NCBI RefSeq assembly: GCF_037911585.1
Contig: NZ_JBAJNS010000001.1
Coordinates: forward strand, 190,001-254,000
Reading direction: 5' to 3'
DNA from: Streptomyces sp. GSL17-111
Lineage (GTDB): Bacteria; Actinomycetota; Actinomycetes; Streptomycetales; Streptomycetaceae
Length of the DNA stretch: 64,000 nucleotides
In this document: piece by piece, positions 47,085-56,384 of the stretch
Layout: every line of letters begins with the position of its first letter
Numbering within the stretch: the stretch's first letter is position 1
Translations under genes and position numbers: made by a program
The notes under the pieces: generated by a model
Told to the model about the DNA's origin: nothing
The model's input: only the letters and a program-made list of their open reading frames with translations
Database searches by the model: none

Positions 47085-49526
47085 ATGGCGCACGGCTCGG
47101 TCCAGGTGACGTACACCAGCACGTCGCGATGGCGACGCCGCACCGGGGACTACTCCTCGCTGGCCGCCGCGCTCGAGGCCGCCGGGGACGGCGACGTGCT
47201 GACCGTCGCGCCCGGCACCTACCGGGAGAACCTCCTCGTCGACCGGGCCGTCACCCTGCGCGGTCCGGAGCGCGCGGGCGCGGGCTCCGTGCGGATCAGT
47301 CCGCCCGACGGCGTCCCGCTGACGATACGCTCGGCCGCCGTCGTGCGGGACCTCCAGATCGAGGGCCAGGACCAGGCGGCTCCGGCCCTGTTGGTCGAGG
47401 ACGGCACGCCCGAACTGTCCGGGCTGCGGGTGGTCACGCGGTCGGCGGCCGGTGTCGAGGTCCGCGGCGGCGCCCGCCCGACCGTGCGGCGCTGCGTCGT
47501 GGACAACCCCGCGGGCGCCGGGTTCGATCTGTCCGGCAGCGCGGGCGGGCTGTTCGAGGACTGCGAGGTGGTGGCGGCCGGTCGGTCCGGTTTCGCCGCC
47601 CGGGACGGAGCCCACCCCCGGCTGGACCGGTGCCGCGTCCACCACACGGGGGGAGCGGGCCTGGAACTGACGGGCGAGGGCACGGCCGTGGAGGCGGTCG
47701 GCTGCGAGTTCTACGAGGTGCGGGGCAGCGGTGTGCACGTGACGGCCCGTGCGCTCGGGCAGCTGACGGACTGCCATGTGCACCGGACCACCTCCGACGG
47801 CGTGACCCTGGACACCGACGCCGTGCTCACCCTCACCGACTGCGACATCCACGACGTCCCCGAGAACGCCGTCGACCTGCGTTCCCGGTCCGTGCTCACA
47901 CTCGTCCGCTCCACCGTCCGCCGCTTCGGCCGCAACGGCCTGTCCGTGTGGGATCCGGGCACGCGGGTGGACGCCAACCGCTGCGAGATCCACGAGAGCA
48001 CCGGGGACTACCCGGCGGTGTGGGTCAGCGACGGCGCCACCGCCGTCCTCGACACCTGCCGCGTGCACTCCGTCCCGGACGCCCTGTTCGTCCTGGACCG
48101 GGGCTCGCGCGCGGACGTCGTCGACAGCGACCTGACGCAGGTGCGCGGCACCGCCGTGTCGGTGAGCGACGGCGCCACCGTGGAGCTGGACGACTGCCGC
48201 ATACGTGAGGCGGCCACCGGCGCGTGGTTCCGTGACCACGGCAGCGGCGGCACGCTCTCGGGCTGCACGATCGACGGAGCGGCCACCGGCGTCATCGTCA
48301 CCAAGGGCGCCGACCCCGTCGTCGAGCGCTGCACGGTGACGGGCCCGGCCGAAGCCGGCTTCTACGTCTCCGCCGAGGGGCGCGGCACGTTCACCCAGTG
48401 CCGCGTGACCGGCTCGCGCGGTTACGGCTTCCACGTGATCGACGGCTGCCGGGCGGTGCTGCGCCGGTGCCGCACCGAGCGCTGCGCGCGCGGCGGGTAC
48501 GAGTTCGCCGAGGACGGCCCGGTCGCCGAGGACTGCGGCAGCGACGAGTCGGCCGCCCCCGCCGCCGCGGAGTCGGTGCCCGCCGCCGGCGGGGCCGGAG
48601 GGCTGCTGGCCCCGCTGCCGCAGCCGACCGCCCGGCCACCGGCACCGGCACCGGCACCGGCACGGCAGTCGGGGTCCACGACGGGCGGCGACACCGAGGA
48701 GGCGGCGACGGCCGCGCGGCCCGCCGAGGAAGTGCTGGCCGAACTCGACGCCCTGGTCGGTCTGGAGAGCGTGAAGCGGGAGGTGCGGGCCCTCACCGAC
48801 ATGATCGAGGTCGGGCGGCGCCGTCAGCGGGCGGGCCTCAAGGCCGCCTCGGTCCGCCGGCACCTGGTCTTCACCGGCTCCCCCGGCACGGGCAAGACGA
48901 CGGTGGCACGGCTGTACGGCGAGATCCTGCACGCGCTGGAGGTGCTGCAGCGCGGGCACCTGGTGGAGGTGTCGCGCGTGGACCTCGTCGGTGAGCACAT
49001 CGGCTCCACGGCCCAGCGCACCCAGGAGGCCTTCGAACGGGCCCGAGGGGGCGTGCTGTTCATCGACGAGGCGTACGCCCTCTCCCCCGAGGACTCCGGG
49101 CGGGACTTCGGCCGGGAGGCCATCGACACACTGGTCAAGCTCATGGAGGACCACCGCGACGAGGTCGTGGTGATCGTCGCCGGGTACACGACGGAGATGG
49201 AGCGCTTCCTGGCGGTCAATCCCGGAGTCGCCTCCCGGTTCTCCCGCACCATCACCTTCGGGGACTACTCGGCCGACGACCTGCTGCACATCGTGGAGCA
49301 GCAGGCCGACGAGCACGAGTACCACCTGGCCGAAGGCACGCCGGACGCCCTGCTGAAGTACTTCGACACGCTCCCGCGCGGACCGTCGTTCGGCAACGGC
49401 CGCACCGCGCGGCAGACGTTCGAAGCGATGGTCGAGCGGCACGCCGGCCGTGTCGCGGGACTGGCCGATCCCAGTACCGAGGAGTTGACCCTGCTCTACG
49501 CCGAGGACCTCCCGGCGCTGCCCTGA
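47085..49526 (+). CDS. Right-handed beta-helix protein fused to a CbbX-like AAA+ ATPase
   Basis: This 813-residue fusion has a parallel beta-helix over about residues 20-480, built of repeating turns such as CRVHHTGGAGLELTG, CHVHRTTSDGVTLDT and CRIREAATGAWFRDH. A Pro/Ala linker follows (about 490-545). A CbbX/EccA-type AAA+ domain completes it: LVGLESVKREVRALTD, Walker A GSPGTGKTT (about 598), Walker B GVLFIDEAYAL (about 657) and arginine finger SRFSRTI (about 715). ATG 47085 is chosen because the repeat region starts right after it; the ribosome site is weak. No signal peptide is present, so the beta-helix is probably a cytosolic binding surface. It overlaps the convergent downstream gene by 31 bp. 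Confidence 0.85.
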   Translation: MAHGSVQVTYTSTSRWRRRTGDYSSLAAALEAAGDGDVLTVAPGTYRENLLVDRAVTLRGPERAGAGSVRISPPDGVPLTIRSAAVVRDLQIEGQDQAAPALLVEDGTPELSGLRVVTRSAAGVEVRGGARPTVRRCVVDNPAGAGFDLSGSAGGLFEDCEVVAAGRSGFAARDGAHPRLDRCRVHHTGGAGLELTGEGTAVEAVGCEFYEVRGSGVHVTARALGQLTDCHVHRTTSDGVTLDTDAVLTLTDCDIHDVPENAVDLRSRSVLTLVRSTVRRFGRNGLSVWDPGTRVDANRCEIHESTGDYPAVWVSDGATAVLDTCRVHSVPDALFVLDRGSRADVVDSDLTQVRGTAVSVSDGATVELDDCRIREAATGAWFRDHGSGGTLSGCTIDGAATGVIVTKGADPVVERCTVTGPAEAGFYVSAEGRGTFTQCRVTGSRGYGFHVIDGCRAVLRRCRTERCARGGYEFAEDGPVAEDCGSDESAAPAAAESVPAAGGAGGLLAPLPQPTARPPAPAPAPARQSGSTTGGDTEEAATAARPAEEVLAELDALVGLESVKREVRALTDMIEVGRRRQRAGLKAASVRRHLVFTGSPGTGKTTVARLYGEILHALEVLQRGHLVEVSRVDLVGEHIGSTAQRTQEAFERARGGVLFIDEAYALSPEDSGRDFGREAIDTLVKLMEDHRDEVVVIVAGYTTEMERFLAVNPGVASRFSRTITFGDYSADDLLHIVEQQADEHEYHLAEGTPDALLKYFDTLPRGPSFGNGRTARQTFEAMVERHAGRVAGLADPSTEELTLLYAEDLPALP

Positions 49527-52387
49527 GCCGGATCGCCCTCCTGCCGCCCCGCTCGGGCCGGTGACGGTTCGTCGTGCCCGGCGGTCGGCGGTACGGTGTC
49601 GGAGCGCCGGGGACGGGCGGGCAGCAGCCCGGTGCGGACCCGTGACAGCAGTCCCGCCGCCCGCAGGAGGGCGGCGGCCCCCGTGCCGACCGCGAGAGCC
49701 GCTGCGCCGCCGGCGGCGACCATGAGCACCGTGGCGCCACCGGGGGTGCGGGCGGCGGGCAGCGACCCCAGCGCCGCCGCCGTGGCGAGCGCGACGAGGG
49801 CGATGAGCGCCAGCCCGGGCCCGCCGCGCGCCAGGGCCCGCACCTCCCTGCGGCGCCCCGAGTCCCCCGGGCCCCCGGCCGCGGTGTGCTGTTGCGGTGG
49901 CACTCCCTCCGCCGCGCCGCCCCCGGAGCCACGGCCCTCGGAGGGCGCGGGATCCGGGAGGGCCGCGCGGGGAGGCGGCGTGGGACCGCCGGGCCCGATC
50001 CGGGCGCGAGGCGTCCGGGGCGCCGGCGGTACCGACCGGCCGCAGGCACCGGGCTCCGGTGCGCCGGGCCGGGTCCCGAGCCCGGCCAGCAGCGCGGCCC
50101 GCTCCGCCACGAAACTCGGGTCCAGGTGGTAGTCGCCGTGCCCCAGGACGGGCGCGAGGAGCGGATCGCGCAGGGTGCGCCCGAAGGTCCGCGGGTCGGG
50201 CAGCGGCCCCCGGTCGACGCCGGGCACCTTCACGGGGCCCCCGATGGGGTCGGTGAGCCGCCACAGGTTGCGCCAGTGGTCCACCTGCCCGGAGAGCGCA
50301 CCGAGGGGACCGGGGCCGAACCAGGCGGGGAACCAGCGCCCGTAGAGCCGCTCCAGCGGCGAGCCGTAGGTCAGCAGGGCGACCTGGCCCCGGGTCGCCG
50401 GGTCGAGTTGCCACACGGCCGCGGCCGCCAGCACGCTTCCCTGCGAGTGACCGGAGATGACCAGGCGCCCCTTGGTGAGCCGGGTCCAGGTGCACATGCG
50501 CCAGGTGAGGTCGGGTACGGCGCGCTCGGCGTAGCAGGGGGGCGCGAAGGGGTGGGCGGCGCGGGGCCAGAAGGTGCCGACGTCCCAGAGGATGCCCACG
50601 CTCCGCCGGGCCCCGGCGTCCCGGTAGGCGCGGCGGCCCAGGGCGACGAGGACCAGGACCAGCCCGCCCATCAGCCAGGATCCGAGGCCCTGGGCGAGAT
50701 CGGCGGCCGCCGCGACGGGCGGTGGTGCGCCGTCCACGGCGTGCTCGGGCGCGTGGCCGCTGACGAGTGCTCCGGCCACCGCGCCGGCCCCGAGCAGGGC
50801 GGTGAGGGCCGCGACGGTACCGACGAGGACGGGAGCCTCGTCGGTGAGCCCGGCGCGGGCGATGGCGGACGCGATACGGGCCCTGCGCGCGGGCATGTCG
50901 GTGTCCTCGTCGGGGTAGCCGTGGGCGACGTCCGGGACGAGTCGTCGGCCGAGCCGCCACACCCGCACGGCGCAGATCGCCGCGAAGACGGCGACGGCCA
51001 GGACCACCACCGGAATCACGGCCGCCTGCCACGTGAGCACCACGGGCGGGCCGGCGATCCGGGCATCGGGGAGCGCCGCGGACGAGCCGGGGGCGAGGGT
51101 CTCGGCCGCCCGCTGGGCCACACCGCCGGTCAGGAGCCCGCCCAGCGCACACGCGAGCAGGGCCACGGCGGGGCCGCCGAGGCCGCCCAGGGCGCTGCGG
51201 TGCGCGGCGGGGGCGCGCCGGTGCAGGACGAGGGCGGTGCACGCCAGGGCCAGCACGAGGACGCCCTGGACGACGGTGGAGACGCCGAAGTAGCCGGTGC
51301 CGGGCAGTTGGGCACTGGCCCGCCAGCCGGGGCGGTCCCAGCCGGTGTGCACGGCCGTCAGCACCAGGAGGGTGAGGGCGGCCCAGGGCAGCAGCCGGGC
51401 GGCGGGCGTCTCCGGCCGGTCGTCGGTGCGGCGCTCACTGCGGCCGCGCCGGGCCACCACGACGCAGACCAGCGTCCACAGCGCCACGCAGGCGATCGCC
51501 AGCAGGGCTCCGGTGACGCGGAGCGCACCGCCGCGCGGGCCGTCGTACTGCGCCGCTGCCGCCTGCAGGGCCGCCGTGACGGTGAGGAGGGCGGCGGCCG
51601 TGTGCGCGGCGCGCAGCCGGGCCACGAGGCGGCGGCCGTACCAGAACCCCGGGAGACTCAGCGGCTGTTCCTCCGCCGTTCCGTCTCCGCCCGGCCGCCG
51701 AGGAACGCTGCCCGGGCGGCGTTCCTCGGCGGCCGGCGGCGTCGCCGACTCGTACGCCCCCCAGGTACGGCGCGCGAGCCACCACAGCAGCCCGACGAGG
51801 GCGAGGGGCACCACCGCGGCGACGACGAGACGGCGCCCGGGCAGGCTCCACCAGCCGGCGTTGTCCTCGGCGAGGAACGTGAGCCAGGAGGTGTCACCGG
51901 CGCACCGGGCAGCTCCGGCACACTGCCAGGCGACCAGATCGAGGGCGACCTCGCCGGCGGCAGCGGTGAGCAGCACGGTCAGGGAGAGCGCGATGAGCCG
52001 CACCAGCACCCCGTACCAGCGGTGTGCGGGATGGTCGCCCGGTGCCGCCGGACGCATCCAGTGCGCCAGGTTGACGATCATGAAGGGCAGCAGGACGAGC
52101 CACAGCGCGCGGGCTCCGTTGCCGGAGGTGAGTCCGGCCCAGCAGTACGCCTCGCGGACCGGCCGTCCGCCGTACCGGGCGGGGTGGTCCTCGGCCTGCG
52201 CGTCGTCCGCCCGACGGTGGATGCCGGCGGTGTCGTCCCCGGTGACCCGGACCGTCCGGGGGTCGTCGAGCATCGCCTGGGGCGTGGCGCCGCCGACTCC
52301 GTGCACCAGGAGTTCCAGTGACGGCACGGCGGCCGGGCCGCGCTGCGGTGGAGCGCCCGGTTTGCGCATGTGCGGTACGTCAGCCAT
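49496..52387 (-). CDS. Polytopic membrane protein with split alpha/beta-hydrolase motifs
   Basis: This 963-residue protein carries LELLVHGVGG near residue 30, a typical hydrolase oxyanion-strand motif. About eleven hydrophobic helices follow (to about residue 585). The nucleophile elbow LVISGHSQGSVLAAAAVW is at about 645, and WRLTDPIGGPV and GHGDYHLDP lie downstream as possible acid/His region. A Pro/Gly linker and two more membrane helices end it. It looks like a hydrolase with a membrane domain inserted into its fold. ATG 52387 has GGGGGAA upstream. The 3' end overlaps the AAA+ gene by 31 bp. Substrate unknown; a lipid is likely. Confidence 0.8.
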   Translation of the reverse strand: MADVPHMRKPGAPPQRGPAAVPSLELLVHGVGGATPQAMLDDPRTVRVTGDDTAGIHRRADDAQAEDHPARYGGRPVREAYCWAGLTSGNGARALWLVLLPFMIVNLAHWMRPAAPGDHPAHRWYGVLVRLIALSLTVLLTAAAGEVALDLVAWQCAGAARCAGDTSWLTFLAEDNAGWWSLPGRRLVVAAVVPLALVGLLWWLARRTWGAYESATPPAAEERRPGSVPRRPGGDGTAEEQPLSLPGFWYGRRLVARLRAAHTAAALLTVTAALQAAAAQYDGPRGGALRVTGALLAIACVALWTLVCVVVARRGRSERRTDDRPETPAARLLPWAALTLLVLTAVHTGWDRPGWRASAQLPGTGYFGVSTVVQGVLVLALACTALVLHRRAPAAHRSALGGLGGPAVALLACALGGLLTGGVAQRAAETLAPGSSAALPDARIAGPPVVLTWQAAVIPVVVLAVAVFAAICAVRVWRLGRRLVPDVAHGYPDEDTDMPARRARIASAIARAGLTDEAPVLVGTVAALTALLGAGAVAGALVSGHAPEHAVDGAPPPVAAAADLAQGLGSWLMGGLVLVLVALGRRAYRDAGARRSVGILWDVGTFWPRAAHPFAPPCYAERAVPDLTWRMCTWTRLTKGRLVISGHSQGSVLAAAAVWQLDPATRGQVALLTYGSPLERLYGRWFPAWFGPGPLGALSGQVDHWRNLWRLTDPIGGPVKVPGVDRGPLPDPRTFGRTLRDPLLAPVLGHGDYHLDPSFVAERAALLAGLGTRPGAPEPGACGRSVPPAPRTPRARIGPGGPTPPPRAALPDPAPSEGRGSGGGAAEGVPPQQHTAAGGPGDSGRRREVRALARGGPGLALIALVALATAAALGSLPAARTPGGATVLMVAAGGAAALAVGTGAAALLRAAGLLSRVRTGLLPARPRRSDTVPPTAGHDEPSPARAGRQEGDPAQGSAGRSSA

Positions 52388-52697
52388 GTGCGGTTCCCCC
52401 GATGTCCCGGCGGCCCTGACGTCCCAGGATCGGGCCGGAACACCACGCTGCGCAGCCCCCCGGGGTGAATGCGGGGCGAAATCGTGACAGGAAGGGGGAG
52501 GAGGGGACGTCGAGCGGGACGCGGTGCTCTGCTGGCTCCACTTCGTTGGGCTCTTTTCTCGGTATGCGGGGCCTTACGGCGCGGCAGTGTCGTTGCACAA
52601 TCTGGCGGAGTGGGAGTGCGGCCGTCATCTCACGGGCTCCGACCGGCGCGTCGTCCTGGCTGCTGACAGGTCGCCCCGGCCGCCGTACGCTCCGGTG
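52388..52697. other. Intergenic region upstream of the SRPBCC gene
   Basis: This 310-bp divergent gap contains a good promoter at its right end (see 52663-52691). The left part is a G-rich stretch (GGAAGGGGGAGGAGGGG near 52490-52510) without recognised function. Frames across it show no family resemblance. Confidence 0.45.
52663..52691 (+). promoter_or_regulatory. Sigma-70-type promoter for the SRPBCC gene (leaderless)
   Basis: CTGACA (52663-52668) and TACGCT (52686-52691) are separated by exactly 17 bp. The -10 ends six bases before ATG 52698, so transcription should start at or next to the start codon. It is the best-formed vegetative promoter seen in the window. Confidence 0.7.
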
Positions 52698-53180
52698 ATG
52701 AGACGTCATCTCGTCGACGTACCGGTGGAGTTCGTCCACCTCGCACCCCTGCGGCTGACGTGCCGGACGCGGGTGGCGGCCACGCCGTCAGAGGTGTACC
52801 GGGCGCTGGCCGAGGGCACCGCCGGAGGACGGCCGGGGCTCCGGCCCACGGCGAACGGGCCCCGCGCGTCCGGGGCTTCGGCGGTCGAGCGGGCACGGCA
52901 CGGCGGTGGCCTGGTGGTCAGCGGGACGGTCCTCGCCGCGCGTCCCGGGGAGCACTACGCCTACCGGGCCGACGAGGTACGGGTGCCGGGTGTGCGGGCC
53001 CTGGTCGCCGACTGGCGGCTGACGCCGGGCCCGACCGGGGGCACGCGCGTGGTCCGGACGCTCGCCCTGGACGTCGCGCCGGTGCTGCGCGCTCTCGCGC
53101 CGCTGGCCCGCCCGTGGCTCGGCGGCATGTTCCGGCGGTCGATGCGCCGGCTCGACACGCGGCCGGCCGGACGGGGCTGA
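52698..53180 (+). CDS. SRPBCC-fold protein
   Basis: This 160-residue protein has a pattern of START/SRPBCC lipid-binding-like folds. It has an N-terminal helix after a strand (TCRTRVAATPSEVYRALAEG), central strands (GLVVSGTVLAARPGEHYAYRADEVRV, two strands), GGTRVVRTLALDV and a long C-terminal helix (PLARPWLGGMFRRSMRRLD). It begins at ATG 52698 directly downstream of a strong promoter, without Shine-Dalgarno. It is convergent with the Cds1-like gene. The ligand is unknown. Confidence 0.72.
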   Translation: MRRHLVDVPVEFVHLAPLRLTCRTRVAATPSEVYRALAEGTAGGRPGLRPTANGPRASGASAVERARHGGGLVVSGTVLAARPGEHYAYRADEVRVPGVRALVADWRLTPGPTGGTRVVRTLALDVAPVLRALAPLARPWLGGMFRRSMRRLDTRPAGRG

Positions 53181-53193
53181 GGGCCCTGGTGGA

Positions 53194-54354
53194 TCAGACG
53201 TCGGTCCGGGGCCAGACGCCCGTGTCGAGGAAAGCGGTGAGCGTGGCGGTGTACGGGCCGATGTCCAGTCCCTGTTCGGCGAGCCAGGTGTCGGAGTAGT
53301 ACTTGTCGAGGTAGCGGTCGCCCGGGTCACAGATCAGGGTGACCACCGAGCCCCGACGGCCGGCGGCGACCATCTCGGCGACGATCCGCAGCGCGCTCCA
53401 CAGCCCCGTCCCCGTCGAGCCGCCCGCCCGGCGCCCCACCACCTCCTCCAGCAGGCGCACGGCCGCGACGCTGGCCGCGTCCGGCACCTTCATCATCCGG
53501 TCGATGGCGCCCGGCACGAAGCTCGGCTCCATCCGGGGGCGGCCGATGCCCTCGATGCGCGAGCCGCACGCGCTCACGGTCTGCGGGTCCTCGGCGACCC
53601 AGCCGTCGAAGAAGCAGGAGTTCTCCGGGTCCGGCACGCAGATGCGGGTGTCGTACTGCATGTAGCGCACGTACCGGCCGAGGGTCGCCGACGTCCCGCC
53701 CGTGCCGGCGGCGGCGACGATCCACGCGGGCTCCGGGTGGCGTTCGAGTCGCAACTGGTGGTAGATCGACTCGGCGATGTTGTTGTTGCCGCGCCAGTCC
53801 GTCGCACGTTCGGCGTAGGTGAACTGGTCCATGTAGTGACCGCCGGTCTCCGACGCGAGCCGGGTCGAGACCTCGTAGACGGTCTGCGGATCGTCCACGA
53901 GGTGGCAGCGGCCCCCCTGGAACTCGATGAGCCGGGTCTTCTCCCGGCTGGTGCTCCGCGGCATGACGGCGATGAAGGGCACCCCGATCAGGGAGGCGAA
54001 GTACGCCTCGGAGACGGCGGTGGAGCCGCTGGAGGCCTCGATCACCGGCTTGCCGGGGCGGATCCAGCCGTTGCACAGCCCGTAGAGGAAGAGCGACCGG
54101 GCGAGCCGGTGCTTGAGGCTGCCGGTGGGGTGCGTCGACTCGTCCTTCAGGTACAGGTCGATGCCCCAGGCCTCCGGAAGGGGGAAGCGCAGCAGGTGGG
54201 TGTCGGCGCTGCGGTTGGCGTCGGCCTGCACGGTGCGGACGGCGTCCTTCAGCCAGGCCCGGTAGGCGGTGTCGCTGCGGTCCACGTCCAGTGTCTCGGC
54301 GGGCTGCCCGGCGGGAGCGGGACGGGCGGTGCGGGACACGTTCTGGCTGTTCAC
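53194..54354 (-). CDS. PLP-dependent cysteine synthase-family enzyme (Cds1-type cysteine desulfhydrase)
   Basis: This 386-residue fold-type II PLP enzyme has a PLP lysine in [13 protein letters not shown]. The substrate loop [14 protein letters not shown] and the phosphate-binding loop [14 protein letters not shown] follow. [13 protein letters not shown] and [18 protein letters not shown] are very close to mycobacterial Cds1, which degrades L-cysteine to sulfide, pyruvate and ammonia. GTG 54354 is chosen: TATCAT ends six bases upstream and no Shine-Dalgarno is present, so leaderless. It could also be a cysteine synthase; the unusual motifs favour Cds1. Confidence 0.88.
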   Translation of the reverse strand: MNSQNVSRTARPAPAGQPAETLDVDRSDTAYRAWLKDAVRTVQADANRSADTHLLRFPLPEAWGIDLYLKDESTHPTGSLKHRLARSLFLYGLCNGWIRPGKPVIEASSGSTAVSEAYFASLIGVPFIAVMPRSTSREKTRLIEFQGGRCHLVDDPQTVYEVSTRLASETGGHYMDQFTYAERATDWRGNNNIAESIYHQLRLERHPEPAWIVAAAGTGGTSATLGRYVRYMQYDTRICVPDPENSCFFDGWVAEDPQTVSACGSRIEGIGRPRMEPSFVPGAIDRMMKVPDAASVAAVRLLEEVVGRRAGGSTGTGLWSALRIVAEMVAAGRRGSVVTLICDPGDRYLDKYYSDTWLAEQGLDIGPYTATLTAFLDTGVWPRTDV

Positions 54355-54360
54355 GCCGCG

Positions 54361-54366
54361 ATGATA
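54361..54366 (-). promoter_or_regulatory. Candidate -10 element for the Cds1-like gene
   Basis: TATCAT on the minus strand ends six bases before GTG 54354. The -35 region is not convincing. Confidence 0.4.
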
Positions 54367-54456
54367 TGCGGCCTCTGGCGTACCGCCGCACCGCCGGGCA
54401 CACTGCGTGCAGGAGACGGTCACCCTCCGGTGGCCGGACGGGTGAGGCGGTGCGCG

Positions 54457-54795
54457 ATGGCGGTTCCCGATTTCGACCTCGACGGTGTCCCGGTGCGTCG
54501 TCCGCCGCGCACCCTGACGCGTGCGGGTCAGGTCCTGGTGCGCGGCGGACGGATGGCGCTGCTCACCAGTTACGGACGCGAGATCGACAGCGCCCCGGTG
54601 GAGAAGGTCCGTCTGCCCCGGCCGTGGTGGAGGGCGTGGCGCACCGCCCGGCGCCGGACGGTGGTCGTGCTGGGCGGGACGCGGTACACGCTCGGCCTCG
54701 CGCTCCGCGACCGCTCGCGGTTGACGGCCGCGCTCGGTGACGCCCGGGAACGCGCGGCGAAGATCGCTGCTGATCGACGCATCGTGCACCCTTGA
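54457..54795 (+). CDS. Small hypothetical protein
   Basis: This 112-residue basic protein ([13 protein letters not shown] start) is predicted to have several beta strands: [30 protein letters not shown] in two strands, then [16 protein letters not shown] and a C-terminal helix. It resembles small PH-like or transcription-associated Streptomyces proteins but I cannot name it. GAGG lies 9 bp before ATG 54457. It is divergent from the Cds1-like gene and upstream of the RsbW-like gene. Confidence 0.68.
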   Translation: MAVPDFDLDGVPVRRPPRTLTRAGQVLVRGGRMALLTSYGREIDSAPVEKVRLPRPWWRAWRTARRRTVVVLGGTRYTLGLALRDRSRLTAALGDARERAAKIAADRRIVHP

Positions 54796-54938
54796 ACACC
54801 ACCCGATTTGCGCAACCATGTGAGCTGAATCACGCTGGTAAGTCACGGGAACCTTCAGCGGCCGTCGCCCGGGTTCCGGTGAGACCCAGCCACGCATGTC
54901 GCCCCCGTACGTCGCCCCGGCCCCAGGGAGTCGCAGCC

Positions 54939-55460
54939 GTGATCAGTCACCCCGCCCCCAGCAGGCACTGTGCGGTCGAGTTCCAGGCCCTGCCCTCGCG
55001 CATCGGCCAGGTACGCCGCATCGTCTCCGCCCAGCTCCGCTACTGGCACCTGCCCCAGCTGACCGACACCGCCGCGCTCGGCGTCACCGAGCTGCTGGCC
55101 AACGTGCACCGGCATACCGGCGCGGACAAGCACTGCACCGTGGAGATCGTGCTGCTGTGGGACCGGCTGACGATCTCGGTGCGGGACCACGACCCCCGGC
55201 TGCCCGAGGTGCGCTCCCCCGGGACGACGGCCACCAGCGGACGCGGGCTGGCCCTGGTGGCGGCCATGAGTGAGAGCTGGGGCATGCGCGCCCAGCGCGG
55301 CGGCGAGGGGAAGGTCGTCTGGTTCACGCTTCCCGCGCCGCCGCCCGGCGAACGGCGCACGGGGCCGGGAGCCGGGCCCGCGGGGGTCGCGCGCCCCACC
55401 GCCGCGCCGCCCGCCGGGGCCGTGCGGGAGCCCGGTCACGCCAGCCCCGTGCCCGGCTGA
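54939..55460 (+). CDS. RsbW-like ATP-binding protein (HATPase_c_2)
   Basis: This 173-residue GHKL ATPase is of the anti-sigma-factor kinase type. The N-box is [16 protein letters not shown], the G1 region [17 protein letters not shown] and the lid/G2 [21 protein letters not shown]. The core ends at VVWFTLP and a 40-residue Pro/Ala tail follows. These Streptomyces proteins bind or phosphorylate anti-sigma antagonists. GTG 54939 has GGGAG 9 bp upstream. No sigma factor or antagonist gene adjoins it; the PAS-SpoIIE phosphatase at 26692-28206 is a possible functional counterpart only by class. Confidence 0.9.
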   Translation: MISHPAPSRHCAVEFQALPSRIGQVRRIVSAQLRYWHLPQLTDTAALGVTELLANVHRHTGADKHCTVEIVLLWDRLTISVRDHDPRLPEVRSPGTTATSGRGLALVAAMSESWGMRAQRGGEGKVVWFTLPAPPPGERRTGPGAGPAGVARPTAAPPAGAVREPGHASPVPG

Positions 55461-55526
55461 GACGGCGGCGCCCGTTCCGGCGGGCGACTGCCGTCCGAGC
55501 GCCCCGGTGTGCGCCTGACGGGGCCT

Positions 55527-55532
55527 TAGCAT
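55527..55532 (+). promoter_or_regulatory. Candidate -10 element for the alpha/beta hydrolase gene
   Basis: TAGCAT ends six bases before ATG 55539. There is no Shine-Dalgarno and no clear -35. Confidence 0.4.
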
Positions 55533-55538
55533 CACGGC

Positions 55539-56321
55539 ATGACCAACGAAGCGTTGCTGGGCGGCATACGCACCGCCTATCTGGACGAGGGCACCGGTGC
55601 ACCCCTGCTCCTCGTCCACGGCCATCCCTTCGACCGCACGCTGTGGGCCGCCCAGACGGAGGCGTTCGCCACGGCCGGGCACCGCGTCATCGTGCCCGAC
55701 CTGCGCGGCTACGGCCTCAGTGAGGTCGTCCCCGGCACGACGCCGCTGGCGGACTTCGCGACGGACCTGGCGCGGCTGCTGGACCACCTGGGGGTGGAAC
55801 GGGCCACGGTCGCCGGGGTGTCCATGGGCGGCCAGATCGCCCTGGAGCTCTTCCGGCTGTTCCCCGAACGTTTCGCGGGGCTCGTGCTGTGCGACACGGC
55901 GCCGTACGCGGAGACCGAGGACGGCAGGGTCGGCCGCCGTGAACTGGCCGAGCGCCTCCTCCGGGAGGGCATGGGCGGCTACACGGCCGAGGCGGTCGAC
56001 AGGATGGTGGCGCCGCAGTACCGGGAGGCCTCCCGGCGGGTGCGCGCGATGATGCTCGCCGCGCCCCCCGAGGGGGCGGCGGCCGCGCTGCGCGGGCGGG
56101 CCGAACGACCCGACTACACGCCGGTCCTGAGCCGGATCGGCGTGCCCACGCTCGTGGTCGTCGGCCGGGAGGACACCTATACGCCGGTGTCCGACGCCGA
56201 GTTCCTCCACGCGCACATCGCCGGATCGCGGCTGGCCGTCATCGAGGACGCCTCGCATCTGCCGATGGTGGAACGCCCCGGGGAGTTCAACCGCGTGCTC
56301 GCCGACTTCCTGCGGCACTGA
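55539..56321 (+). CDS. Alpha/beta-fold hydrolase
   Basis: This 260-residue soluble enzyme has the oxyanion motif LLLVHGHPFDRTLW, the nucleophile elbow VAGVSMGGQIALE (Ser at about residue 97), an acid in VVVGREDTYTPV and the catalytic His in IEDASHLPMVERP. The architecture fits haloperoxidase-like or 3-oxoadipate enol-lactonase-like esterases. It is convergent with the ROK gene and ends in a perfect terminator. Substrate unknown. Confidence 0.9.
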   Translation: MTNEALLGGIRTAYLDEGTGAPLLLVHGHPFDRTLWAAQTEAFATAGHRVIVPDLRGYGLSEVVPGTTPLADFATDLARLLDHLGVERATVAGVSMGGQIALELFRLFPERFAGLVLCDTAPYAETEDGRVGRRELAERLLREGMGGYTAEAVDRMVAPQYREASRRVRAMMLAAPPEGAAAALRGRAERPDYTPVLSRIGVPTLVVVGREDTYTPVSDAEFLHAHIAGSRLAVIEDASHLPMVERPGEFNRVLADFLRH

Positions 56322-56325
56322 CCCG

Positions 56326-56362
56326 CGTCCCGTGCCGCCCTGCGGGTCGGCGGCACGGGACG
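56326..56362. terminator. Bidirectional terminator between the hydrolase and ROK genes
   Basis: CGTCCCGTGCCGCC (56326-56339) pairs perfectly with GGCGGCACGGGACG (56349-56362), a 14-bp stem with a 9-base loop, between convergent genes. Confidence 0.85.
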
Positions 56363-56384
56363 GCGATCGGCCGGACGGGTCGGG

